Shown here piece after piece: positions 1-5,254 of a DNA stretch of 5,754 bases. The notes beneath the pieces are model-generated. The model did no database searches and was not told the origin of the DNA. It saw nothing but the letters and a program-made list of their open reading frames with translations. Both the position numbers and the translations under genes were made by a program. The DNA comes from DATLTV01 sp035533375 (GTDB taxonomy: Bacteria; Patescibacteriota; Minisyncoccia; UBA6257; 2-01-FULL-56-20). Positions within the stretch are counted from its first letter, which is position 1. Each line of letters opens with the position of its first letter. Where the stretch lies: NCBI GenBank assembly GCA_035533375.1, contig DATLTV010000005.1, positions 1 through 5,754 of the forward strand. The letters run 5' to 3'.

Positions 1-30
1 TTTGCGGAAAAGATAGCTGAACGACAGTAA
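1..30 (+). CDS. Possible 3' end of an upstream gene (partial)
   Basis: Frame 1 is open from the window edge and ends at TAA (28-30), giving nine residues, FAEKIAERQ. The other two forward frames stop at positions 14-18. The peptide is reminiscent of the C-terminal FAEK helix of GT4 enzymes; the next gene has FAEKM at residues 344-348. That would fit a preceding glycosyltransferase, but nine codons are too few to identify anything and an open run this short is expected by chance. If real, it lies 21 bases before the next start and would belong to the same operon. Confidence 0.25.
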   Translation, partial: FAEKIAERQ

Positions 31-51
31 GCAATCGATCCGAACTCTGCC

Positions 52-1248
52 ATGAAAATCGCGATTTATTCCGACCAATTTTATCCCGAACTCTCGGGCA
101 TCAGTGATTCGGTGGCGACACTCGGCAGTGAACTCGCACGCCGCGGGCACGCCGTCCATTTTTTCGTTCCCCGCTATTCGAAGCGCGACTACGAGAAAGT
201 CGGCGTCCCTGACACCGACGGCGCGCTCGGAGAACGGACCCTGATCACAAGATTCCCGGCGTTCGCGACAAAGACGCCCTCCGGCCAGGGGCGCACGGTC
301 GTGCCGACCCCGTGGCACTGGCATGCCGCGAGGGCATTCGGGCCGGATATCATCCACACGCACCTTTTTTCGGGCGCGGGCATCGAGGCGCTCATCGCTT
401 CGCGCAAGCTCCACGTACCCCTCGTCGGCACGAATCATTCGGCTGTGAAAGGATACACGCAATTCTATCCCCCGCCGCGGGAGTTCGTCGCCCATATGAT
501 GCTCAAATTCCTCAACTGGTACTACAACCATTGCGAATTCGTAACGGCGCCGTCGCAATCCCTGCTCAATGAAATGCGCGAAGCGGGGTTTACGGCGCCG
601 TCGCGGCCGCTCTCGAATCCGATCGACGTGAAAACGTTCCGCCCGCTGCCGAACGCGGACACGTTCCGGCAGAGATTCGGCCTTTCCGAATCGACGATCA
701 TTTTCGCGAGCCATCTCTCCGCCGAAAAAAATATCGACGTCCTCATCCGCGCGCTCGCGATCGTGAAAAAAGGAATACCGGCGGTGGAGCTCGCGCTCGC
801 CGGAACCGGCCCTTCGACGGATGATCTGCGGCGGCTCGCGGCGTCGCAGGGCGTCGAGCGCGCCGTAAAATTCCTCGGATTTTTGGAAAAACCCGCGCTC
901 GCGGAAGCGTACAACGCGAGCAAAGCATTCGCGATCGCATCGACCGTGGAAACGCAGAGCATGGTCACGATGCAGGCAATGGCTTCGGGAATTCCGGTCA
1001 TCGCCGCAAACGCGCGGGCGCTCCCCGAATACGTTTCGGCGGCGAACGGATTTCTCGTGGAACCGGGAAATGTGCGCGCGTTCGCGGAAAAGATGATCTA
1101 CCTGCTCACGCACGAGAGCGCGAGAGCCGCGCTCGGCGAGAACGCGAGGAAATCCGCGGAAGCATTTTCAATCAAAACGATCGTGGACGAATGGGAGCGG
1201 ATTTACCATCGCGTGATCGAGGAACGTAAACATAAAACGGAAAAATAG
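52..1248 (+). CDS. Glycosyltransferase family 4 (GT-B fold), lipid-glucosyltransferase-like
   Basis: A 398-residue retaining GT-B glycosyltransferase, full length for GT4. It should move a sugar from a nucleotide sugar to a lipid or growing glycan at the cytoplasmic membrane face. N-terminal acceptor domain: MKIAIYSDQFYPELSG (1-16) with the usual family opening, and PDIIHTH (98-104). C-terminal donor domain: SNPID (188-192), LSAEKN (222-227), AGTGP (250-254) and the donor loop STVETQSM through GIPVIA (297-318). No signal peptide or membrane helix is seen. The opening and the ETQ loop resemble diacylglycerol glucosyltransferases and related GT4 enzymes. Oddities: the usual GR before the LSxEKN motif is SH (220-221), and the second Glu of the EX7E motif is Gln (E300...Q308). 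The ATG at 52 begins exactly at the family N-terminus. No Shine-Dalgarno is visible. The sugar and acceptor cannot be told from sequence. Confidence 0.9.
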   Translation: MKIAIYSDQFYPELSGISDSVATLGSELARRGHAVHFFVPRYSKRDYEKVGVPDTDGALGERTLITRFPAFATKTPSGQGRTVVPTPWHWHAARAFGPDIIHTHLFSGAGIEALIASRKLHVPLVGTNHSAVKGYTQFYPPPREFVAHMMLKFLNWYYNHCEFVTAPSQSLLNEMREAGFTAPSRPLSNPIDVKTFRPLPNADTFRQRFGLSESTIIFASHLSAEKNIDVLIRALAIVKKGIPAVELALAGTGPSTDDLRRLAASQGVERAVKFLGFLEKPALAEAYNASKAFAIASTVETQSMVTMQAMASGIPVIAANARALPEYVSAANGFLVEPGNVRAFAEKMIYLLTHESARAALGENARKSAEAFSIKTIVDEWERIYHRVIEERKHKTEK

Positions 1249-1255
1249 AACCCGT

Positions 1256-1362
1256 CTCAAAAACTCATATTTCATATCTCATATCTCAAAACTTCGGGGT
1301 AGCGGAGCCGGTGGTGAGATCTGAGATTTGAGATATACGTTTTGAGATATAAACTTGAGATT
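1256..1362. repeat. Heptad repeat TGAGATA in two opposed blocks
   Basis: Left block, read on +: CTCATAT (1264-1270), TTCATAT (1271-1277), CTCATAT (1278-1284), CTCAAAA (1285-1291), with a related CTCAAAA at 1256-1262. Right block: TGAGATC (1315-1321), TGAGATT (1322-1328), TGAGATA (1329-1335), then a variant heptad TACGTTT, TGAGATA (1343-1349), a 6-base spacer and TGAGATT (1356-1362). The left block is the reverse complement of the same unit, so the two can pair: ATATCTCAAAAC (1281-1292) is a perfect 12-bp inverted repeat of 1339-1350. A GC-rich centre (1293-1314) separates the blocks. Function unknown. It sits just after the GT4 stop and could act as a transcript-end or processing structure. 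Confidence 0.8.
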
Positions 1363-1456
1363 GGTTTCGGCAAAATAACGAGGTCCGCAGAAATCGACAA
1401 TTGATAGTGCGGTGATTTACGAAAACGCCATAAAAAGCTAACATAATAAAGCTCTT

Positions 1457-1509
1457 TAGCTCGTTAGCGCTCGAAATCAAAACAATGGATTTCGAACGTC
1501 TAGCTCGTT
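1457..1509. repeat. Inverted octamer copies and 8-bp hairpin upstream of the GT2 gene
   Basis: TAGCTCGTT occurs at 1457-1465 and again at 1501-1509. Both are exact reverse complements of AACGAGCTA at 1550-1558, the end of the octamer array at the GT2 start. Between them TCGAAATC (1471-1478) pairs perfectly with GATTTCGA (1488-1495) around a 9-base loop, and the pairing continues past one mismatch (1468-1469 with 1497-1498). The layout is a local hairpin flanked by two copies of the motif that could alternatively pair with the start region. Confidence 0.65.
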
Positions 1510-1526
1510 TAGTAGATGCATTACGA

Positions 1527-1557
1527 ACGAGCCAACGAGCCAACGAGCCAACGAGCT
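1527..1557 (+). repeat. Tandem octamer ACGAGCCA, 3.75 copies, abutting the GT2 start codon
   Basis: Perfect units ACGAGCCA lie at 1527-1534, 1535-1542 and 1543-1550, followed by ACGAGC (1551-1556), one T and then the ATG at 1558. The array occupies the place of the ribosome binding site and contains no Shine-Dalgarno-like AGGAGG. Reverse-orientation copies lie upstream (1457-1465, 1501-1509). Perfect short tandem repeats can change copy number by slippage. A change here would alter the leader length and the pairing potential, not the reading frame of the gene. That effect is inference. Confidence 0.85.
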
Positions 1558-2541
1558 ATGAAATTAAGCTTCGTCATCCCGGCGCACAACGAAGAACGGT
1601 ATCTCGGAAAGTGCCTGGATTCCATTTTTAAAAGCATAGGGAACGATCCAGAAATCGAGGTGATTGTCGTCGACAATAATTCGACCGACCGCACGCGCGA
1701 AGTCGCGCTCGGCTACCCGAAGGTAAGGCTCGTCGAGGAACGGAAGCCCGGCGCAAACAGCGCGCGGCAGGCCGGCTATCTTGCGGCGAAGGCCGATCTC
1801 ATCGCGAACGTGGACGCGGACACGATGCTTACGCCCGGCTGGGTGGAAAACGCGCTCCGCACGTTCGAAAAAAATCCGAAACTCATCTGCCTCTCCGGCC
1901 CTTTCATCTATTACGATCTTCCGCGGCAGACCAGCATACTCGTGAAGGCGTTTTATGTCTTCGCTTTTCTCGCCTATCTCACGAACCGTTTCATCTTCCG
2001 CCGCGCCGCCGTCGTGCAGGGAGGAAATTATGTCGTGCGGAAATCGGCGCTCGACCGCATCGGCGGTTACAATACCGCGCTCACCTTCTACGGCGACGAC
2101 GCCGACCTCGCGCGGCGGCTCGTGAAAATCGGCCGCGTGCGGTTCACCTTCGGCTTTCCCATCTACTCGTCGGGCCGCCGGCTCGCGCAGGAGGGCATGT
2201 TCACTATGGGGCTGCGTTATGGCGTCAATTATCTCTGGATTATCTATTTCAACCGGCCGTTCACGACACGATCGATCAAGGTGCGGCCGGAGCAGAACAA
2301 GGGCAAGCTCGATTACGCGCCGGAGAACAAGCTCCGTGAGGTCACGGTGGCTTCGGTCTTTATTCTTATCCTCCTCGTTCTTCTTGCGGGTTTGGCATAC
2401 GGGGGGTATATACTCATCGAATCCGGCGTCATCAGCGCGACCACGGTGCAAAAGATCAAAACGGAAACGCAGAAAGCCGATAATTCCTTCGACTCGTTGA
2501 AACAGAAAATCATCGATCAGATAAAGCCGACATCGCCCTAA
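1558..2541 (+). CDS. Glycosyltransferase family 2 with C-terminal membrane anchor
   Basis: A 327-residue inverting GT-A glycosyltransferase expected to add a sugar from a nucleotide donor on the cytoplasmic membrane face. Motifs: SFVIPAHNEERYLG (4-17), VVDNNSTDRT (37-46, nucleotide binding), VDADT (85-89, metal-binding DxD), GGNYVVRKSAL (155-165), and YGDDADLARRL (178-188), where DD replaces the usual ED catalytic-base motif. The QxxRW motif of processive synthases is absent. A hydrophobic stretch at 126-147 may touch the membrane; a clear transmembrane helix covers about 263-287, followed by a 40-residue charged tail. The start is placed at 1558 because MKLSFVIPAHNE is the family N-terminus. 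An in-frame ATG at 1516 would add only 14 residues encoded by the tandem repeat. It ends 5 bases before the transferase gene, indicating one transcript. Acceptor and sugar are unknown. Confidence 0.9.
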   Translation: MKLSFVIPAHNEERYLGKCLDSIFKSIGNDPEIEVIVVDNNSTDRTREVALGYPKVRLVEERKPGANSARQAGYLAAKADLIANVDADTMLTPGWVENALRTFEKNPKLICLSGPFIYYDLPRQTSILVKAFYVFAFLAYLTNRFIFRRAAVVQGGNYVVRKSALDRIGGYNTALTFYGDDADLARRLVKIGRVRFTFGFPIYSSGRRLAQEGMFTMGLRYGVNYLWIIYFNRPFTTRSIKVRPEQNKGKLDYAPENKLREVTVASVFILILLVLLAGLAYGGYILIESGVISATTVQKIKTETQKADNSFDSLKQKIIDQIKPTSP

Positions 2542-2546
2542 GCCAC

Positions 2547-3890
2547 ATGGAAATCAAACACGCACAAAAGATATTCTTTCTCGCGCTCGGAGATATCGTA
2601 GCGCTCTATCTCGCGCTTTTCGCCATGCTCCTCGTGCGCTACGGCGGCGCGTTCTATGCGAGTTTTGTCAATTTGCACGTTCTCCCGTTCACGATCGTTT
2701 TCGTTCCCTGGATTGCCATTTTTTACGTCGCGGGGCTCTATGATCTCCGCCGTTTGCGCAATAATCTTGATTTTCTGAAAATCCTCTGGCTTTCGCTCGC
2801 GGTGAATGCGGTCATCGCGGTTCTTTTCTTCTATCTTATTCCGATATTCGGCATCACGCCGAAAACAAACTTGTTTATTTTCATCGTGATCTTCGCCGCG
2901 ATCGAAACCTACTGGCGGAGAATCTTCAACCGGACGCTCGCCGGAAGCGAGGCGGCAAACCGCGTCCTTCTCGTAGGCGCGAACGCCGCGGCGGAAGAAG
3001 CGCGGCGGACGATCGATCAAAATCCGCAGCTCGGCTACGCGATCGCCGCAACGCTCGCGGAAGCGGATATCCATGCCGATCCGCGCCGCCTCGAGGAAGC
3101 GGTGCAGGCCTCGCGCGCGAATCTTGTCGTAGTCCCGCGCGAACTCAAATACGACACGAAGCTCAATAAAACGCTTTACGACTTTCTGGGCAGCGGAATC
3201 GAGGTGCGCGATACCGTCGATTTCTACGAGGCCGTCATGCGGAAAATACCGGTAGTGGGCCTCGAGGAAAGCTGGTTCCTCGAAAACGTGATCGACCATC
3301 ACCGGTTCTACGACGATCTGAAGCGCGCCGGCGAATTCCTCTTCTCGCTCGCCCTCCTTATCGTCCTTTCACCGATCCTCGCGCTCATCGCGATCTTCGT
3401 AAAACTCACCTCGCGCGGTCCCGTGGTGTTCAAGCAGGTGCGCACCGGCCGCTACAATAAAAAATTCACGCTGTACAAATTCCGCAGCATGCGCGCGGAT
3501 GCCGAAAAATACGGCGCGCAATGGAAAGCGAGCGGCACGAAAGACCCCCGCCTCACCTCCGTCGGCCGCTTCCTCGTCCTCACGCATCTCGACGAACTGC
3601 TCCAACTCGCGAACATCCTGAAGGGCCAGATGTCCTTCGTGGGGCCGCGCCCGGAGCGGCCCGAACTCGTTGCCGTTATCAAGGAAAAGGTGCCTTATTT
3701 CGAAATCCGCCACCTCGTGAAACCCGGCGTGACCGGCTGGGCCCAGATCAATTTCCGTTACGGAGCGACCGTCGAAGATTCGCGGGAAAAGCTCGAATAT
3801 GATATTTATTACGTAAAGAACCGATCCATCATCCTCGATATCGCGATTGTGCTCAAAACAATCAAATCGTTTTTCGTGAATCAAAAATGA
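2547..3890 (+). CDS. Polyprenyl-phosphate sugar-phosphate transferase (large monotopic PGT, WcaJ/WbaP type)
   Basis: A 447-residue initiating enzyme that transfers a sugar 1-phosphate from a nucleotide sugar to a polyprenyl phosphate in the inner membrane, the first committed step of many capsule, O-antigen and exopolysaccharide pathways. The N-terminus has four hydrophobic segments (about 8-31, 46-64, 77-101, 107-120). A Rossmann-like middle domain begins at RVLLVGAN (139-146). The catalytic sugar-transferase domain starts with a membrane helix (about 262-286) and continues with SRGPVVFKQVRTG (289-301), YKFRSM (310-315), DPRLTSVGRFL (333-343), LDEL (348-351, catalytic Asp349-Glu350), SFVGPRPERPE (363-373) and PGVTGWAQIN (393-402). 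Length and order fit the large subclass. The residues before LDEL are VLTH where most members have a basic pair, and DELPQ is DELLQ. The TGA stop lies inside a 16-bp hairpin. Sugar specificity cannot be read from sequence. Confidence 0.95.
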   Translation: MEIKHAQKIFFLALGDIVALYLALFAMLLVRYGGAFYASFVNLHVLPFTIVFVPWIAIFYVAGLYDLRRLRNNLDFLKILWLSLAVNAVIAVLFFYLIPIFGITPKTNLFIFIVIFAAIETYWRRIFNRTLAGSEAANRVLLVGANAAAEEARRTIDQNPQLGYAIAATLAEADIHADPRRLEEAVQASRANLVVVPRELKYDTKLNKTLYDFLGSGIEVRDTVDFYEAVMRKIPVVGLEESWFLENVIDHHRFYDDLKRAGEFLFSLALLIVLSPILALIAIFVKLTSRGPVVFKQVRTGRYNKKFTLYKFRSMRADAEKYGAQWKASGTKDPRLTSVGRFLVLTHLDELLQLANILKGQMSFVGPRPERPELVAVIKEKVPYFEIRHLVKPGVTGWAQINFRYGATVEDSREKLEYDIYYVKNRSIILDIAIVLKTIKSFFVNQK

Positions 3891-3928
3891 CATGCGGATG
3901 GCGATGGCATTGCGCCATCCGCATGTCA
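3888..3928. repeat. 16-bp perfect hairpin containing the stop codon of the sugar transferase
   Basis: TGACATGCGGATGGCG (3888-3903) is the exact reverse complement of 3913-3928, around a 9-base loop. The first three bases are the stop codon of the upstream gene. The right arm runs directly into the palindromic repeat at 3924-3965, sharing TGTCA. There is no T-run after the stem, so it is not a standard intrinsic terminator. It could protect the 3' end, attenuate read-through to the epimerase gene, or be the footprint of an insertion. Confidence 0.85.
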
Positions 3929-3965
3929 TCCCGGAAAATCGCCGCAGCGATTTGTCCGGGATCCA
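3924..3965 (+). repeat. Solo palindromic repeat, half of the composite element
   Basis: This 42-base unit has conserved ends TGTCATCCCGGA and TCCGGGATCCA around an inner stem AATCGC/GCGATT and a CGCA loop, with one unpaired G at 3954. Its reverse complement matches 5163-5204 at 41 of 42 positions (A3946 differs). It is a single half-element without the AT-rich spacer and partner seen in the copies at 4920-5049 and 5094-5204. Translated in the frame of an upstream ATG at 3887 it gives SSRKIAAAICPGS, which is why that ATG gives a falsely extended epimerase. Confidence 0.9.
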
Positions 3966-3982
3966 CGCTTCCAACTAAACAT

Positions 3983-4903
3983 ATGAAAATCATCGTCACC
4001 GGCGGCGCTGGATTCATTGCATCGCACGTCGTAGACGCCTATATCAAAGCCGGCCATCGCGTGGTTGTGATCGACAATCTCGCGACGGGATTCCGCAGGA
4101 ACGTCCACCCGAAAGCGAAATTTTACAAAGCCGACATCCGCGACCTTGCGCTCATGGAAAAAATTTTTGCGCGCGAGAAACCGGAGATCGTGAACCACCA
4201 CGCCGCGATCGCGGAAGTCGTGAAATCGCTCAAAAATCCGATTCCCACGCTCGAGGTGAACGTACTGGGAACGACGAATGTCCTGCTTGCGTTCGGCAAG
4301 TATGGGACTGGCGCGCATAAAAAATTCATCTTCTCCTCGACCGGCGGCGCGATCTACGGCGAGCCGAAGAAAATTCCGGCGGGCGAATCGACGCCGCCCG
4401 TACCGCTCTCGCCCTACGGTCTTTCAAAGTTTTTGGATGAAGAGGTCATCAAATTCTACGCGCGCCATTTTGGCTTCGATTATTTCATCTTCCGTTATCC
4501 GAACGTCTACGGCCCGCGGCAAAATCCGAAAGGCGAAGCGGGCGTGATCGCGATCTTTGGCGGTCTTTTGAAGAGCGGCAAGCGGCCCATTATTTTCGGC
4601 GATGGCACGAAAGCGCGCGATTACACCTACGTGGGCGATATCGCCCGGGCGAACCTGATCGCGCTCCGGCGCGGCAAAAACGAGACCGTAAACATCGGCT
4701 GGGGAAAGGTCACGACCGATCGGATGATCTTCGACGAGGTCGCCCGCGCAACGGGATTTTCGGGAAAGCCGATCTACGCCCCGTACCGGAAAGGCGAGGT
4801 ATATCGGATAGCGCTCGACGCATCGAAAGCGAAAAAAATCCTCGGTTGGACGCCGAAGGTGGAATTCGAAGAAGGAGTGAGCAGGACGATCGAGGCGCTG
4901 TAA
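3983..4903 (+). CDS. NAD-dependent epimerase/dehydratase, UDP-glucose 4-epimerase-like
   Basis: A 306-residue extended short-chain dehydrogenase/reductase, a soluble enzyme that would interconvert or modify a nucleotide sugar for the neighbouring transferases. Seen: NAD-binding TGGAGFIAS (6-14), Asp31 at the end of the second strand for the adenosine ribose, DIRD (51-54), NHHAA (71-75), SST (118-120) and YGLSK (145-149) as the Ser/Thr-Tyr-Lys catalytic set, RYPNVYGPRQ (171-180), and substrate-side GDGTKARDYTYVGD (206-219). The last Gly of GxxGxxG is Ala13, as in some family members. GalE-type 4-epimerases are usually nearer 330 residues, so this is a slightly short form and the exact reaction (4-epimerase or another) is open. 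The start at 3983 fits the Rossmann opening MKIIVTGG. An in-frame ATG at 3887 would add 32 residues that merely translate the hairpin and repeat. No Shine-Dalgarno is visible. Confidence 0.92.
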   Translation: MKIIVTGGAGFIASHVVDAYIKAGHRVVVIDNLATGFRRNVHPKAKFYKADIRDLALMEKIFAREKPEIVNHHAAIAEVVKSLKNPIPTLEVNVLGTTNVLLAFGKYGTGAHKKFIFSSTGGAIYGEPKKIPAGESTPPVPLSPYGLSKFLDEEVIKFYARHFGFDYFIFRYPNVYGPRQNPKGEAGVIAIFGGLLKSGKRPIIFGDGTKARDYTYVGDIARANLIALRRGKNETVNIGWGKVTTDRMIFDEVARATGFSGKPIYAPYRKGEVYRIALDASKAKKILGWTPKVEFEEGVSRTIEAL

Positions 4904-4919
4904 CCCGCCAACTACAGCC

Positions 4920-5049
4920 GTCATCCCGGAAAATCGCCGGGCGATCCCGTATCGCTGTACGGAACAAGCTTGTCCGAGGACCATACTTATTGAAATGATT
5001 TAAAAAATATATGGATCCCGGATTCCGCCAAAGGCGGATCCGGGATAAC
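4920..5049. repeat. Composite inverted palindromic element, copy 1
   Basis: About 130 bases. The outer ends GTCATCCCGG (4920-4929) and CCGGGATAAC (5040-5049) are inverted repeats with one mismatch. The left half (4920-4983) is longer than in the other copies and carries extra small inverted repeats: CCGTA (4947-4951) with TACGG (4958-4962), and the palindrome ACAAGCTTGT (4964-4973). A 28-base AT-rich spacer (4984-5011) follows. The right half is a strong hairpin: ATCCCGGATTCCGCC (5015-5029) pairs with 5033-5046 around an AAA loop, with one bulged T. The spacer matches that of copy 2 almost base for base. Confidence 0.8.
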
Positions 5050-5093
5050 GGAGGCGCCACCTCGGCACTTTGGTGTCTTTCCGCCACTCCCCC

Positions 5094-5204
5094 TGTCATC
5101 CCGGAATCCCGCCGCAGCGGGATGTCCGGGAACCACACTTATTGGAATGATTTTAAAAAGTATGGATCCCGGACAAATCGCCGCGGCGATTTTCCGGGAT
5201 GACA
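5094..5204. repeat. Composite inverted palindromic element, copy 2
   Basis: This 111-base element has perfect 12-bp terminal inverted repeats, TGTCATCCCGGA (5094-5105) and TCCGGGATGACA (5193-5204). The left hairpin pairs 5099-5112 with 5117-5131 around a CGCA loop, with a bulged G at 5124. The spacer 5136-5162 is AT-rich. The right hairpin pairs 5166-5182 with 5185-5200, with a bulged C at 5174. Each half has the ends TGTCATCCCGGA and TCCGGGA(T/A)CCA, and the two halves face each other, the layout of a BIME (paired inverted REP units) or a MITE. No transposase and no clear target-site duplication is visible. Confidence 0.85.
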
Positions 5205-5225
5205 AAAAAAGGCGCGTCCCGTTCC

Positions 5226-5254
5226 TCCCGTTACTGCGGGATTCCGGAATGACA
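5226..5254. repeat. Degraded fragment of the palindromic repeat
   Basis: TTCCGGAATGACA (5242-5254) resembles the TCCGGGATGACA end of the composite elements, and TCCCG (5226-5230) pairs with CGGGA (5237-5241) around a 6-base loop. The other half is not recognisable. It lies 39 bases beyond the stop of the - strand nucleotidyltransferase gene. Confidence 0.55.

Larger units (their letters stand above)
1249..1557. other. 309-base intergenic region with two repeat systems
   Basis: The gap between the GT4 and GT2 genes is AT-richer than its neighbours. It contains a 7-base repeat system (1256-1362) and an 8-base repeat system (1457-1557), listed separately. Between them (1363-1456) I see no gene or clear structure. 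The AT-rich stretch contains TTGATA (1401-1406) and CATAAT (1442-1447), which resemble promoter boxes but are spaced about 35 bases apart, so they do not form one promoter. A promoter for the downstream three genes could lie here because this is the largest gap before them. An 85-codon open frame on the - strand (1286-1543) has repeat-derived ends and no recognisable protein. Confidence 0.7.

Noticed and set aside
1401..1447. Promoter-like boxes TTGATA (1401-1406) and CATAAT (1442-1447)
   Set aside because: The spacing is about 35 bases, twice what is needed, and neither has a convincing partner at 16-18 bases.
1286..1543. Open frame of 85 codons on the - strand in the 1249-1557 gap
   Set aside because: Its start lies in the octamer array and its end in the heptad array. 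The product has no recognisable fold or homology signal.
1264..1557. CRISPR array
   Set aside because: The repeats are 7-8 bases, directly tandem or opposed, without unique spacers of 30 bases or any cas gene.
1564..2451. Open frame of 295 codons on the - strand
   Set aside because: It lies wholly opposite the GT2 gene, whose motifs are clear. The predicted peptide is rich in Arg/Asp/Glu with no domain, a by-product of codon bias in GC-rich DNA.
2538..3302. Open frame of 254 codons on the - strand
   Set aside because: It is antisense to the N-terminal half of the sugar transferase and has a charged, low-complexity composition without recognisable motifs.
3888..3962. Standard intrinsic terminator after the sugar transferase
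   Set aside because: The stems are strong but no T-run follows either, and the epimerase gene follows closely on the same strand.
3369..3974. Open frame of 201 codons on the - strand
   Set aside because: It is antisense to the catalytic domain of the sugar transferase, its beginning is repeat sequence, and it has no family resemblance.
3887..3982. 32-residue N-terminal extension of the epimerase from ATG 3887
   Set aside because: The extension is encoded by the hairpin and palindromic repeat, while the Rossmann opening begins at ATG 3983.
3888..3986. TGA recoding (read-through from the sugar transferase to the TGA overlapping the epimerase start)
   Set aside because: The frame is open for 32 codons after 3890, but the sequence is repeat DNA and the protein already ends at a typical family C-terminus, so TGA is an ordinary stop.
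4987..5205. Short open frames on both strands in the convergent gap (about 63-72 codons)
   Set aside because: They translate the palindromic elements; the peptide SSRKIAAAICPGS reappears at 3924-3965, showing it is repeat sequence and not a protein.
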